A stretch of DNA of 64,000 nt, taken from assembly GCA_024399955.1 (NCBI GenBank), contig JAKSNH010000001.1, forward strand, positions 1-64,000, read 5' to 3'. A program made the translations under genes and the position numbers. Shown one piece after another: positions 16,285-25,155 of the stretch (position 1 is the first letter of the stretch; every line of letters begins with the position of its first letter). The notes under the pieces were generated by a model. That model saw only the letters and a list, made by a program, of their open reading frames with translations. It was not told the origin of the DNA and ran no database searches. Source of the stretch: Paludibacteraceae bacterium. GTDB lineage: Bacteria > Bacteroidota > Bacteroidia > Bacteroidales > Paludibacteraceae.

Positions 16285-18180
16285 ATGTCAATGTCGGTGC
16301 GAGATCAACAATGGACAATCTCGGTTAACCACTTGTTGGATGATTATAGACTTGAAGATTCCTTATTTTCTTACCTGCCAGAGACTGATGATGATTACCG
16401 CAAACAAGCGTTACTATATTGTTGGTGTTTTACTTCATCTCATCCACGCATCAGGTATACAATAGTAAAGCATCTTTTAAATCTATTTATAGGTCATTCA
16501 TCCATAATAAGTTACCTTGTTGAACGCATGAAGGATATAAACGATCCCTATGTATTGCAAGGATTGTATGCTTCCATTTATGGTTGGTGTTTAATCAGCA
16601 GGAATAAAAGCAAAGTAACAGAGATTGCTCAAAGTATTCAACGTATATGTTATCCTAAGAAAGGTATTGCTCCAAGCGAAATTAATGTTCGTAGATGGTC
16701 ACTAAAGATTATTGAATTTCATAAGGAACTTACATTAGACTCTACAATATGGGATGCGGTACAACCTCCATATAAACCTATTGGGGACTTGTTAGCTATA
16801 CCAGCGAACGAGCAACCTCGTGAGAAAAACTATTTTGGGCAGGATAATGGCGCATGGAAATTGCATAATTCACTTTTTTTTGATGACTTCTCGCGATACA
16901 TTATAGGTACTAATTCAAGGTCTGAATCTGATTGCTATTATGTGAACGGGGAAGCAGTTCTATTGAGCAAGATAGAGGACGCCATAGCTTATCGTATTAA
17001 AAATGTGTATGGATATTCCGAGAATATTGAAAAATACGATAATACTGTACCTTGGGAATCCCGGACGTATCATACTGTTGAGCGTATAGGAAAAAAGTAT
17101 CAATGGATAGGATTAGGAGAAGTGTATGCAAATATGATGGACTTAGGTCAGGTAAAGGTAGATTCTTGGTCTAAAGATTTTGCAGATATACCATATCCGT
17201 GGTATGGTGAAGTTGATGAAAGATTGGATCCAACATTGAAAATAGAGAATAATGTGCCCAAAGAGATTACAAGTAGGTTTGAACCCGAAATAGTGAAGAA
17301 AGACTTGTACGCAGTAGAAGAAAATTGGACGGACCAGCGAGAAGACTATCCTGTGTTTAATCCAATATGTATAGACATCGATGGTGTAGAATGGGTGGCA
17401 TTGCATTGCTACTATACCCATAGGATGAATCGTGGAAAGCAACATCGCGAAGAGTTTCTGTTATATAATGCCTGTATTATCCATTCATCGGATAAAGAAA
17501 GATTTGAGGGTTGGGCATCTACTAAAAATTTCCATGGTAGATGGATGCCGGAAGATTATGGTCAGACTGATTATCTTTGGAATGAGTATCCTTGGGCAGA
17601 TTGTTGCAAGCAACACCTGTATTTAGATTGGGACGACTACAATACACCATGTCCTGTTAGTTTGCCTTATCGAGCTCAGCTCCAAGAGGATCTTAGGTTT
17701 GTAGAGGACGAAGGTGTAATGGACTCTACTCTATATGCTCCCAATCCTGAGATGTTCGAGATGTTTGGATTGTATACCGCAGAAAGAGGGGTGGTACGTA
17801 ATCAAAATGCGGAAGTTGTGGCTATTAATAGAAATGTGCCAAATGATGTTTTCCGTGGACTTGTAGTACGAAGAGATATATTAAACAGGTATTTAAAAGA
17901 GAAAGATCTAATATTGATGTATGGTATATTGGGTGAGCGTCAAGAGAAGTTGGATGAGTATGAATATAAGATACAGAGACTGTCTGGTTGCGTGAGATAC
18001 GAGAAAGATTGTGCCCCGTATGTTATACAACCTCTGCAAGATGAAAGGGATTTGCCAATTCCGCCAAAAAAGAATGTGAAATCAAAGCCGGATGAAATAG
18101 AGTCGAGACTATCTGAGTTTTTGAAGAAATTAGAAAACTATGATGCAGATTCTAGTGAGATTGAAGAGTCGAAGTCATAG
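16285..18180 (+). CDS. C-terminal sensor half of the split STAND protein
   Basis: A 631-residue protein with no N-terminal domain of its own. It begins at the STAND-type segment MSMSVRDQQWTISVNHLLDD, which in related NTPases lies in the middle of one long chain, and continues as helical repeats and a beta-rich tail. The preceding frame stops at ...RKFTEDF-TGA in TTTTGAAAATG; one more T would read through as EDFLKMSMSVRD, giving one chain of about 1,386 residues. So this is probably a recent one-base loss, or an assembly indel, in an Avs1c-like gene. A natural two-subunit split with restart at 16285 remains possible. The C-terminal tail is charged. Confidence 0.65.
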   Translation: MSMSVRDQQWTISVNHLLDDYRLEDSLFSYLPETDDDYRKQALLYCWCFTSSHPRIRYTIVKHLLNLFIGHSSIISYLVERMKDINDPYVLQGLYASIYGWCLISRNKSKVTEIAQSIQRICYPKKGIAPSEINVRRWSLKIIEFHKELTLDSTIWDAVQPPYKPIGDLLAIPANEQPREKNYFGQDNGAWKLHNSLFFDDFSRYIIGTNSRSESDCYYVNGEAVLLSKIEDAIAYRIKNVYGYSENIEKYDNTVPWESRTYHTVERIGKKYQWIGLGEVYANMMDLGQVKVDSWSKDFADIPYPWYGEVDERLDPTLKIENNVPKEITSRFEPEIVKKDLYAVEENWTDQREDYPVFNPICIDIDGVEWVALHCYYTHRMNRGKQHREEFLLYNACIIHSSDKERFEGWASTKNFHGRWMPEDYGQTDYLWNEYPWADCCKQHLYLDWDDYNTPCPVSLPYRAQLQEDLRFVEDEGVMDSTLYAPNPEMFEMFGLYTAERGVVRNQNAEVVAINRNVPNDVFRGLVVRRDILNRYLKEKDLILMYGILGERQEKLDEYEYKIQRLSGCVRYEKDCAPYVIQPLQDERDLPIPPKKNVKSKPDEIESRLSEFLKKLENYDADSSEIEESKS

Positions 18181-18336
18181 GCATGGCTGCCTAGTGCTAA
18201 ATCGTTGGCGAAAGTGGATATGCCGTATTTCGAACAGATTATCAAGAACTTAGAAGGACGAAACGTGCGATGGAGCGAAAGCCCTGCTACCAGACTGGTG
18301 GCTCTATGGTATGGATGCTATATAGATTCCTGCTGA
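18181..18336 (+). pseudogene. Coding remnant in frame after the STAND stop
   Basis: Directly after the TAG at 18178-18180 the same frame stays open for 51 codons (LPSAKSLAKVDMPYFEQIIK, then NLEGRNVRWSESPATRLVAL and a C-terminal CYIDSC) before TGA. The composition is protein-like and more GC-rich than the STAND gene. It could be the tail of a polysaccharide gene cut when the defence module was inserted. The family is not recognised. Confidence 0.4.
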
Positions 18337-18394
18337 GGAATATAAACCGGATGTGTGAGTAGCATTATGCGAAAACTTGTCAGTCAAAGGTTAT

Positions 18395-18427
18395 CAGGGT
18401 AAGTGCATGTCACTTGCCCTGTTTTTG
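18395..18427 (+). terminator. Rho-independent terminator
   Basis: CAGGGTAAGTG (18395-18405) pairs with CACTTGCCCTG (18411-18421) with one G-T wobble and is followed by five T. It closes the AVAST-like module. Confidence 0.8.
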
Positions 18428-18477
18428 TGCGTTTTTGAACGAAAATGTGAGGAATTTTATAAATTTATTTAAATAAA

Positions 18478-18509
18478 TTTGTGTATTTGCAAAATTATTT
18501 GTATCTTTG
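18478..18509 (+). promoter_or_regulatory. Bacteroidota promoter of the five-gene methylase-nuclease operon
   Basis: TTTG at 18478-18481 and TATCTTTG at 18502-18509 with 20 bases between. The start codon of the methyltransferase lies 32 bases downstream. It is the only promoter seen for the next five genes. Confidence 0.75.
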
Positions 18510-18541
18510 CGCCTAGAAAATGATAATGAACACTTTGAAAT

Positions 18542-19726
18542 ATGTTACGTTCTGAGAATATTCCACATATAATGAAGTACATGGGCGGAAAACGAGAGAT
18601 GTTGGGAACCATTGCCGATGCTATTCGTCAAATGGAGATACCAATTGTCTCTTTTTGTGATTTGTTTGCGGGTACATCTATTGTATCATATTTAATGGCG
18701 GATGAATGCGATGTCGTGTCAAATGATGTTCAGTCATACTCTAGTCTTATCGCTAAGGCATACTTTGGAGATTATAGTGATATAACTAATGTGGATGAGT
18801 TTGCTGATAATGTGCTGAAAGAGGCACAAAAAATCGTTGAAGGGGTAGAGAGACGTTATCCAACTCTTTGTTTTGTGTATGAGGAAGAGTTATCTTTTGA
18901 TAAGATGGAGGTTCTAGAACTTGCTCAGTTAGCATTGATTGATAAAGATTTTTCGGAAGGTTTTTCTCTTTTTAAAAAATGTTATTCTGGTACCTATTGG
19001 TCTTATGAACAGTGTGTTTGGATTGACGCAATTAGGGCTATTTCAGAAAGATATGGTGATGATCCTGCATATAACGCAATAATTGCATCGCTGATTTATG
19101 CGATGTCTTATTGTGCGCAGAGTACAGGACATTTTGCACAATATAGAAGTTTGACTCCTAGCAATTATCGTAGCGTGTTAATGTATCGAATGAAAAGTAT
19201 TCCTGTCCTATTTCGCAAGAAGCTTGTAGAATTGTTGTCCGTGACAAATATTCCTATTCGACACAGACTTAGAACTACTACATTGGATTGCGTTGACTGT
19301 ATAGCAACTTTGTCGCCGGGGACGCTCGTTTATGCTGACCCCCCATATTCTGCTGTGCATTATTCAAGATTTTATCATGTTATTGAAACGTTGGTTCGAT
19401 ATGATAATCCCAAATTGGAGCATAAAGGACGTTATCGTGGAAATCGCTACCAATCTCCTTTCGATCAGAAGAGTAATGTTGTTCGAGCATTCGTTACATT
19501 ATTTGATGCGATTCGTGTACAAGGTTGTCATTTATTATTAAGCTATAGTGATAATGCAATGCTCGCACAAGACGAACTCATTAGTTTGGCTCAACAACAT
19601 TTGGGAACTAATTATAGTATAAATGTGTTTAGTAAGGATTATCAACACATGAAAATGGGACGAAGTGATAAGGCTCGCATGGATGTCCATGAATTAATAT
19701 TTTCTTTTAAATTATTGAAAAAATGA
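18542..19726 (+). CDS. D12-class N6-adenine DNA methyltransferase
   Basis: A 394-residue Dam/D12-type enzyme that methylates adenine in DNA using S-adenosylmethionine. The SAM-binding N-terminal motif KYMGGKREML and FCDLFAGTSIVSYLM (residues 38-52) are followed by the catalytic ADPPYS (DPPY at 266-269). It is larger than a solitary Dam (about 280 residues), mainly through an insertion in the target-recognition region between the two motifs. As the first gene of a coupled operon with an ATPase and an HNH nuclease, it probably protects self DNA. The next start overlaps its stop by 4 bases. Confidence 0.9.
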   Translation: MLRSENIPHIMKYMGGKREMLGTIADAIRQMEIPIVSFCDLFAGTSIVSYLMADECDVVSNDVQSYSSLIAKAYFGDYSDITNVDEFADNVLKEAQKIVEGVERRYPTLCFVYEEELSFDKMEVLELAQLALIDKDFSEGFSLFKKCYSGTYWSYEQCVWIDAIRAISERYGDDPAYNAIIASLIYAMSYCAQSTGHFAQYRSLTPSNYRSVLMYRMKSIPVLFRKKLVELLSVTNIPIRHRLRTTTLDCVDCIATLSPGTLVYADPPYSAVHYSRFYHVIETLVRYDNPKLEHKGRYRGNRYQSPFDQKSNVVRAFVTLFDAIRVQGCHLLLSYSDNAMLAQDELISLAQQHLGTNYSINVFSKDYQHMKMGRSDKARMDVHELIFSFKLLKK

Positions 19727-21480
19727 AAATGAAAACGAGGTTTGATTATAGTAAGGTTAGGGTTTCTTGGACAAAATATGATGTTGTTCATGTGCTAGAC
19801 CTTGTTGAAAGCCGTGAAGATATGCTCCGCTTCTATAAAAAAGAGGCAAAGATTGATGAACCTATAATGCGAGCCTTTATTGGAGTTAATAATATATTGG
19901 AACCAATACCAGATTTTTGGAATACTGTTTTTACTTGGGATGTCAAAGATAGACGTGTCTTCGCGTTTTTCAGGTTCTTATTTATGAACTCCGAGGTGGC
20001 GACTGCATTTGCAAATAATAGCATTCAAGAACCATTTAAGGGAGTGTTTGTTGTGGATAGTCCAAATAAGGTTCATACAAATATGCGTAGCCTAATGGTT
20101 GAGGCTGGACTTGCGAGTGCGTCATATCGTCGTTTGGAACGAGTGCCATTTGATGGACAGCGAATGACGAATACTTCGGCTATAGGTACAACGTTTCGAA
20201 AGTCACTTGAAAATTTATTTGAACGTTTTTCGAAAAACTATGATCCTCAGGAATTTTATGATCTATGTTATGCAAATGGTTTTCATAATATTTTGGGCCT
20301 GTCCGAAGTTCAATTCAAACGTTGGACTGAAGGTTTAGTGAATATCAATGAGGTTGATTCGATAGCATCGCTTCATTTTGATAGATTTATGTGTTTTGAC
20401 AGTCCGTGTGATCTTAGTTTGTCAAAATCGAAAGAAATATACGTTATAGGTGAAAATGGTGATGGTAAGACGGTGTTGCTGATGGCACTATTTGCTGCTT
20501 TTCGATATTATTCTATTATGCAGTCGGATCAGTCTGTTCCATTGTCTGCCATGTTGGAGATAAAGGGAAAATTACAGGAGTCTGGTATGATTGGTGTGGA
20601 TAATCTTGGACAAACTTATACTATGGATGGTGCTCCAATGTTTCCGAATATTTTTGCTTATGGCACACATCGTGGACGATATTCTGTTCAAACAGACCAA
20701 AAATCCTATGAACGTTATGGTTTTATGACTTTATTTGACACGGATATGACCCTTCATGATCCTACTGATTGGATAAGAGAACAGATTATAAGTCCTTCAT
20801 CGCATGTTGAACTATCTGTACGAAATTTGACGAAGGTATTATGTGAGTTGTTGGAGAATAAGGTTGTAATTAACATTGATGGGACGGAAGTTTCATATGA
20901 GGAGAAGGGCTATAAATTATCGCTTAAGCAATTGTCCGAAGGTTATCGTAGTATCTTAATTTTCGTGTGTGATCTTCTTATTAAATTGAGCCAAAGAACG
21001 CCAGAGGGGGAAAATGTGTTCCAGCAAGGTGGTGTTGTAATGATAGATGAAATTGACCAACATCTTCATCCACGCTGGCAGCGTAGTATTGTGAAAAAAC
21101 TTCGCCGCTTATTCCCCAATATACAGTTTATAATGACGACTCATAGTCCAGTGATTGTTTTGGGGTCCTCTGATGATGCGATGTTCTACCGAGTTATTCG
21201 CGAAAATAGTAGCACATATGTGAGTGATCCGTTCTATCGAAAAGATATGAGCCAGATGATGCTTAATACTCTTGTTACATCATCGTTATTTGGCTTGTCA
21301 GATGCGGCTATGGATGGTGCAGAAAAAAATGTAGATACGAGTGATACGTATATGATGTCTCGTATTGCTCAACGGCTGAATGCAAAGATTGCAGCAGATC
21401 GAGAAAATGGTAAGTACCATTATAAGGAGTCTGATATTGATGCTTTGATTGATGAACTATTAAATGCTCCGAAACAATGA
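19723..21480 (+). CDS. RecF/OLD-like AAA ATPase, PtuA-like
   Basis: A 585-residue ABC-type ATPase. Walker A GENGDGKT is at residues 243-250, unusually deep because about 200 residues of a separate, partly helical N-terminal domain precede the ATPase core. An LSEGYRSILIF signature-like helix is followed by Walker B VVMIDEIDQHLHP (Asp442, Glu443) and the D-loop/switch IMTTHSPVIV. Such ATPases pair with HNH nucleases in Septu (PtuA/PtuB), where they sense invading DNA and gate the nuclease. Overlaps of 4 bases on both sides show tight coupling. The N-terminal domain is not one I recognise. Confidence 0.82.
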   Translation: MKMKTRFDYSKVRVSWTKYDVVHVLDLVESREDMLRFYKKEAKIDEPIMRAFIGVNNILEPIPDFWNTVFTWDVKDRRVFAFFRFLFMNSEVATAFANNSIQEPFKGVFVVDSPNKVHTNMRSLMVEAGLASASYRRLERVPFDGQRMTNTSAIGTTFRKSLENLFERFSKNYDPQEFYDLCYANGFHNILGLSEVQFKRWTEGLVNINEVDSIASLHFDRFMCFDSPCDLSLSKSKEIYVIGENGDGKTVLLMALFAAFRYYSIMQSDQSVPLSAMLEIKGKLQESGMIGVDNLGQTYTMDGAPMFPNIFAYGTHRGRYSVQTDQKSYERYGFMTLFDTDMTLHDPTDWIREQIISPSSHVELSVRNLTKVLCELLENKVVINIDGTEVSYEEKGYKLSLKQLSEGYRSILIFVCDLLIKLSQRTPEGENVFQQGGVVMIDEIDQHLHPRWQRSIVKKLRRLFPNIQFIMTTHSPVIVLGSSDDAMFYRVIRENSSTYVSDPFYRKDMSQMMLNTLVTSSLFGLSDAAMDGAEKNVDTSDTYMMSRIAQRLNAKIAADRENGKYHYKESDIDALIDELLNAPKQ

Positions 21481-22283
21481 TCAATGTGTATAAAAATGTA
21501 GATGATATTCCTGTCTCATTAAGGACGGATGCTAAGAGTATACTTAAGGGGCCTGCCAAGACTACTCATGAGCATCGTTTACAAATTATCAAGGATGGCT
21601 CGTATCCAGCAAGTCCATCGGTCAGTTATGATGCTAGGTATAAGTATATAGATATTAAAAAGCAACTTGATGGTATTTATCATGGTAAATGTGCCTTTTG
21701 CGAGACAAGAAATGAACAACTACACGTAGAACATTTTCGCCCGAAGCGAGGAGGATATTATTGGCTGGCTTATAGTTGGGACAACCTATTGCTCGCATGC
21801 GCAACGTGCAATAGTTTTAAAGGGAATGATTTCCCGTTAGACAAATATGGGACAAGGGCTTCTTTTGATCCGTCATATTTATCAAATATTAATAATCATT
21901 CTGCGCAACTTAATCAAATAGAAAGGCCTTTATTAATCAATCCAGAAACTGCTCCAGCTGATGTGGATCGATTGTTGATTTTTGATGAGTATGGTGAGGT
22001 TTCTTCGAATGATCTGTGTATGGCCATGACAATTGAAAAATGTCGTCTATCTCGTAAAGCGTTATGTAATAATCGTAAAAAGATCTTGGATGATTTGAGG
22101 AATGAGATACATGCTTGTGTGAACGAAGCACAGGGCGATTTGACTATACTACAGTCCCTTTTACAACATGTGAAGAATAATTTTGTACGTGGTTTGGAGG
22201 ATGAGACGGCTGAATATATTGCTTTTCGACGCTATATTCTGCGGACGTTAATTAAAGAGGAAATAAAAAAAAGTTTTTTATGA
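21477..22283 (+). CDS. HNH endonuclease, PtuB/TIGR02646-like
   Basis: A 268-residue HNH nuclease. The zinc-binding and catalytic block is KCAFCETRNEQLHVEHFRPK (Cys72, Cys75, His83, His86), then YYWLAYSWDNLLLACATCNS (Cys108, Cys111) and KGNDFPL. This layout matches the PtuB/TIGR02646 group found in Septu and in some retron systems. It is coupled by 4-base overlaps to the ATPase upstream and the membrane protein downstream. It is the probable DNA-cutting effector of the operon. Confidence 0.88.
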   Translation: MINVYKNVDDIPVSLRTDAKSILKGPAKTTHEHRLQIIKDGSYPASPSVSYDARYKYIDIKKQLDGIYHGKCAFCETRNEQLHVEHFRPKRGGYYWLAYSWDNLLLACATCNSFKGNDFPLDKYGTRASFDPSYLSNINNHSAQLNQIERPLLINPETAPADVDRLLIFDEYGEVSSNDLCMAMTIEKCRLSRKALCNNRKKILDDLRNEIHACVNEAQGDLTILQSLLQHVKNNFVRGLEDETAEYIAFRRYILRTLIKEEIKKSFL

Positions 22284-22762
22284 AAATGTGTGAAAACTGT
22301 AAAAATTGGATTGTTTCCATCTCTTGGAAGGATGTGCTAGCGGACCTATCATTACTATTATTGTTTGCGATAGCCCCCACACTATTTTTGTTTATTGCCG
22401 CACTAATTACATCTCGATTTAATGATGTGCTACAGAACTGCTATCTGTCAGGTGAGTTTGTGCTATATGCTGATGCTTTGTTGGCATCTGCTTTTGTTAT
22501 CGTTCGTACAACGCGTGCACAGTGGCCATTTTATGCTGTAGCTTTGATGCTCGTAACGGTTTGTTATGTGATTATAACGTTTGTGTTGGAGTTCGAAAAT
22601 GCGGACCATATCAATAAGCGTGCAATATTCGTGATATCTGCGATATGCTTTTGCATCTCAATTGTGTTGTTGTTTTTTGCTCTATGTTCTCAACATCGTT
22701 CAGTAGATGCGCGTGTGACCAACAAAATAAAACAAAAAAGTATTAAGTCAAATTTGAAATAA
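22280..22762 (+). CDS. Four-helix membrane protein of the defence operon
   Basis: A 160-residue protein with four hydrophobic segments: around residues 20-43, 58-75, 82-103 and 111-133. It has a basic cytoplasmic tail (KIKQKSIKSNLK) and a short N-terminal CxxC (MKMCENCKNW). No known family. It is translationally coupled to the HNH gene. Membrane proteins in defence operons often act as abortive effectors or anchor the complex, but nothing in this sequence fixes a role. Confidence 0.7.
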   Translation: MKMCENCKNWIVSISWKDVLADLSLLLLFAIAPTLFLFIAALITSRFNDVLQNCYLSGEFVLYADALLASAFVIVRTTRAQWPFYAVALMLVTVCYVIITFVLEFENADHINKRAIFVISAICFCISIVLLFFALCSQHRSVDARVTNKIKQKSIKSNLK

Positions 22763-22770
22763 GTTACGTT

Positions 22771-23901
22771 ATGAATTTAAACAATTATATAGAAGTAAAA
22801 TGCTTAAAGGCAACTCAGCCAATAGGAGATATGTACGTGGCTGTGATGGATTCTGATGTCTTGGAACGAATTTCTTATGTTGATGTTAGAAGGATAGAAA
22901 AGGGAGGTGTTGAAGAACGTGAGGTTGAAACTTATATGGGAATCCAGCGTCCATTAGTTACAAGTCGTGAGAAAGAAATCGGGAAATATGTAAACTTGGT
23001 AGATGCAACATTCCCTAATAGTATCATATTAGCTATAAGTTCTGGTGACGTTGAATATGATGAGTCTACAAATATAATAAAAATTCGCAATTCTCAAGAT
23101 GTTGCTAAGGTCTTGGATGGTCAGCATCGAATTGCTGGACTGAAACATTTTGATGGGGAGAAATTCCAGTGTGTAGTAACAATTTACATTGATATGGATT
23201 TGGAAGATCAGGCCGTTGTTTTTGCAACAATTAATAAAGAACAAAAAGGAGTCAACAAATCTTTGGTGGCAGATTTGTTCGAATTTGCAGAGACACGAAG
23301 TCCCCAGAAAACATGTCACAATGTTGCAAGGGCTCTAAATGAAAAAGAAGGAAGCCCATTCTTCGGTAAAATTAAAATCTTAGGAGTTGCAAATGATAGT
23401 GAAAAAGAGACGCTTACTCAGGATACATTTGTCAAATCTATTCTTAAATATATTTCAAGGGATGCTCAGGCAGATAGAGATGTATATAGAAGAGCTAAAC
23501 ATTCTTTATTTAGTACTCCAGAATTAAGTTACGATGAAAAAAAAGATTCAGTTACGTTAATATTGAGAAAAATTTTCATTCAGGATGAGTCGGATGTTGA
23601 GATAGCACAGATAATATGGAATTATTTTTATGCTGTTCAAAAAGTTTGGCCAAGGGCATGGAATGAGGTTCGTCCTAATTATATCTTAAATAAATCTACG
23701 GGGTATATTGCTTTAATGCGCTTCTTTAAGGATTGCTATTTGTCAATAGGTAAAGAGAATCCTTCTAAAGAAGATTTTGTTTCAATATTTGAAAAGATTA
23801 GTTTGACGGATGATGATTTTACGAAAGAAACATATGTCCCTGGTTCGAGTGGACAGTCCTCGTTGTATAATCATTTGTTAGAATTATCAGGCTTAAAATG
23901 A
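22771..23901 (+). CDS. DGQHR-domain protein
   Basis: A 376-residue protein with the diagnostic KVLDGQHRIAGLKHF (DGQHR at 116-120), followed by VVFATINKEQKGVNKSLVADL. The family, related to the ParB/sulfiredoxin fold, includes DndB, the regulator of phosphorothioate DNA modification, and many uncharacterised DGQHR proteins in defence islands. No dnd genes are present, so this is a DGQHR protein in a methylase context. It is the last gene of the operon and lies 8 bases after the membrane protein. A control or DNA-binding role is plausible but inferred. Confidence 0.85.
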   Translation: MNLNNYIEVKCLKATQPIGDMYVAVMDSDVLERISYVDVRRIEKGGVEEREVETYMGIQRPLVTSREKEIGKYVNLVDATFPNSIILAISSGDVEYDESTNIIKIRNSQDVAKVLDGQHRIAGLKHFDGEKFQCVVTIYIDMDLEDQAVVFATINKEQKGVNKSLVADLFEFAETRSPQKTCHNVARALNEKEGSPFFGKIKILGVANDSEKETLTQDTFVKSILKYISRDAQADRDVYRRAKHSLFSTPELSYDEKKDSVTLILRKIFIQDESDVEIAQIIWNYFYAVQKVWPRAWNEVRPNYILNKSTGYIALMRFFKDCYLSIGKENPSKEDFVSIFEKISLTDDDFTKETYVPGSSGQSSLYNHLLELSGLK

Positions 23902-23993
23902 TACTATAAACATGCTAGAACTTAATCTTGCGGAAAAACATCTCCGGCACAATAATTATAATATACATCATAAAGAGCATTGCTTGTGTTTTT

Positions 23994-24022
23994 GCGCCAA
24001 TTCTTTTGGATTGGCGCTTTTT
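23994..24022 (+). terminator. Rho-independent terminator
   Basis: Perfect 8-bp stem GCGCCAAT (23994-24001) with ATTGGCGC (24010-24017) and five T. It ends the methylase-ATPase-HNH-DGQHR operon. Confidence 0.85.
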
Positions 24023-24074
24023 GTGATGTTTTTGCATGGAATATTCGTGCTTTTATAAATTTTATAAAAATAAA

Positions 24075-24106
24075 TTTGCGAATGTCATTTTTTTTTTGTA
24101 ATTTTG
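24075..24106 (+). promoter_or_regulatory. Bacteroidota promoter restarting the polysaccharide genes
   Basis: TTTG at 24075-24078 and TAATTTTG at 24099-24106, 20 bases apart, 33 bases before the ACP start. It gives the downstream polysaccharide genes transcription independent of the defence modules. Confidence 0.78.
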
Positions 24107-24139
24107 CGAGCAGAATTGTAACTAAACACAAACAAGTAT

Positions 24140-24370
24140 ATGGAAATGAACGAGTTTATTAAAAATTTTGCAAATCAATGGGACGATACCGAGCCCGAAG
24201 TGTTTACGCCCGAATGTGAGTTTCATGAATTGGAAGAGTGGGGTAGTTTGATTGGCTTGGCTATCATGAATATGATTGCTAAGAAGTATGGTGTCAAAAT
24301 TGCTCCTGCTGAACTAAAGGCATGTGTAACTATTGCTGACGTTTATAACCTGATTCAATCTAAACAATAA
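24140..24370 (+). CDS. Acyl carrier protein
   Basis: A 76-residue acidic helical protein with the carrier-protein pattern. The phosphopantetheine attachment serine is Ser36 in EEWGSLIGLAIM, where most ACPs read DSL, and the fourth helix ends in VYNLIQSKQ. It is a dedicated ACP, not the housekeeping one, because it sits with a FabG-like reductase and a KAS III-like enzyme in this locus. It probably holds a short acyl chain while it is made and passed to a sugar. The next start overlaps its stop by one base. Confidence 0.85.
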   Translation: MEMNEFIKNFANQWDDTEPEVFTPECEFHELEEWGSLIGLAIMNMIAKKYGVKIAPAELKACVTIADVYNLIQSKQ

Positions 24371-25113
24371 TGAATAATCCATTTACCTTAGAGGGCAAAA
24401 CAATCCTTGTAACCGGTGCCTCATCTGGTATTGGCAAGGCTGTTGCTATACAATGTGCGAGGGCTGGTGCTAATTGTATCATCACCGCTCGTAATGACGC
24501 ACGATTGTCGGATACATTGATGACAATGGACGGAGGGTCTAAGATCTTAGCAGACTTAAGTACAAAGGAAGGCATAATGGCTTTGGTGGAACAAATAGAT
24601 GGCAAATTAGATGGTGTTGTATGTGCTGCAGGCGTAGTGGAAACACAGGTTCTGAAACTAACAGATGAAAACGATATGCAGCACTTGTTCAATACCAATG
24701 CATTCTCTGCTATTCGTTTGGTTCGCGAATTAGTGCAACAAAAGCGAATGAATAAAGGGGCTTCTATTGTGCTAATTTCCTCTATTTCTGGTGTTAAATG
24801 TGGTTATGTAGGAGGCTCAATATATGGCGCTACTAAAGGTGCTATAGAGGGGTTTGTTAAGGCAACTGCTTTAGAGTTAGCTCCGCAACGCATTCGTGTG
24901 AATACCATTATACCGGGTATGGTAGAGACTCATCTATTAGATCATAGTGATATTGACAAAGAACAGATTGAAGCCGACAAACTACGCTATCCTTTGAAGC
25001 GATATGGTCAACCGGAAGAGATAGGCTATGCTGCGGTGTATTTGCTAAGTGATGCTACTCAATGGATGACAGGAACGGGGATATTGATAGATGGAGGATA
25101 TACGTTGGTATAA
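24370..25113 (+). CDS. SDR reductase, 3-oxoacyl-ACP reductase-like
   Basis: A 247-residue classical short-chain dehydrogenase. It has the cofactor loop TGASSGIGKA (residues 15-24), CAAGVV, the catalytic ISSISG plus YGATKG (Ser137/138, Tyr152, Lys156), and a C-terminal ATQWMTGTGILIDGG. Directly downstream of an ACP it most likely reduces a 3-ketoacyl-ACP to the 3-hydroxyacyl form. A sugar reductase is an alternative, since the SDR fold alone does not define the substrate. Confidence 0.88.
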   Translation: MNNPFTLEGKTILVTGASSGIGKAVAIQCARAGANCIITARNDARLSDTLMTMDGGSKILADLSTKEGIMALVEQIDGKLDGVVCAAGVVETQVLKLTDENDMQHLFNTNAFSAIRLVRELVQQKRMNKGASIVLISSISGVKCGYVGGSIYGATKGAIEGFVKATALELAPQRIRVNTIIPGMVETHLLDHSDIDKEQIEADKLRYPLKRYGQPEEIGYAAVYLLSDATQWMTGTGILIDGGYTLV

Positions 25114-25155
25114 CTAGCACGGATATAAAGATAATGGGGATCAAATAAAAAAGAA

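Noticed and set aside
22771..23901. DndB of a DNA phosphorothioation system
   Set aside because: The DGQHR motif is shared, but no dndA, dndC, dndD or dndE gene lies nearby, so only the domain name is used.
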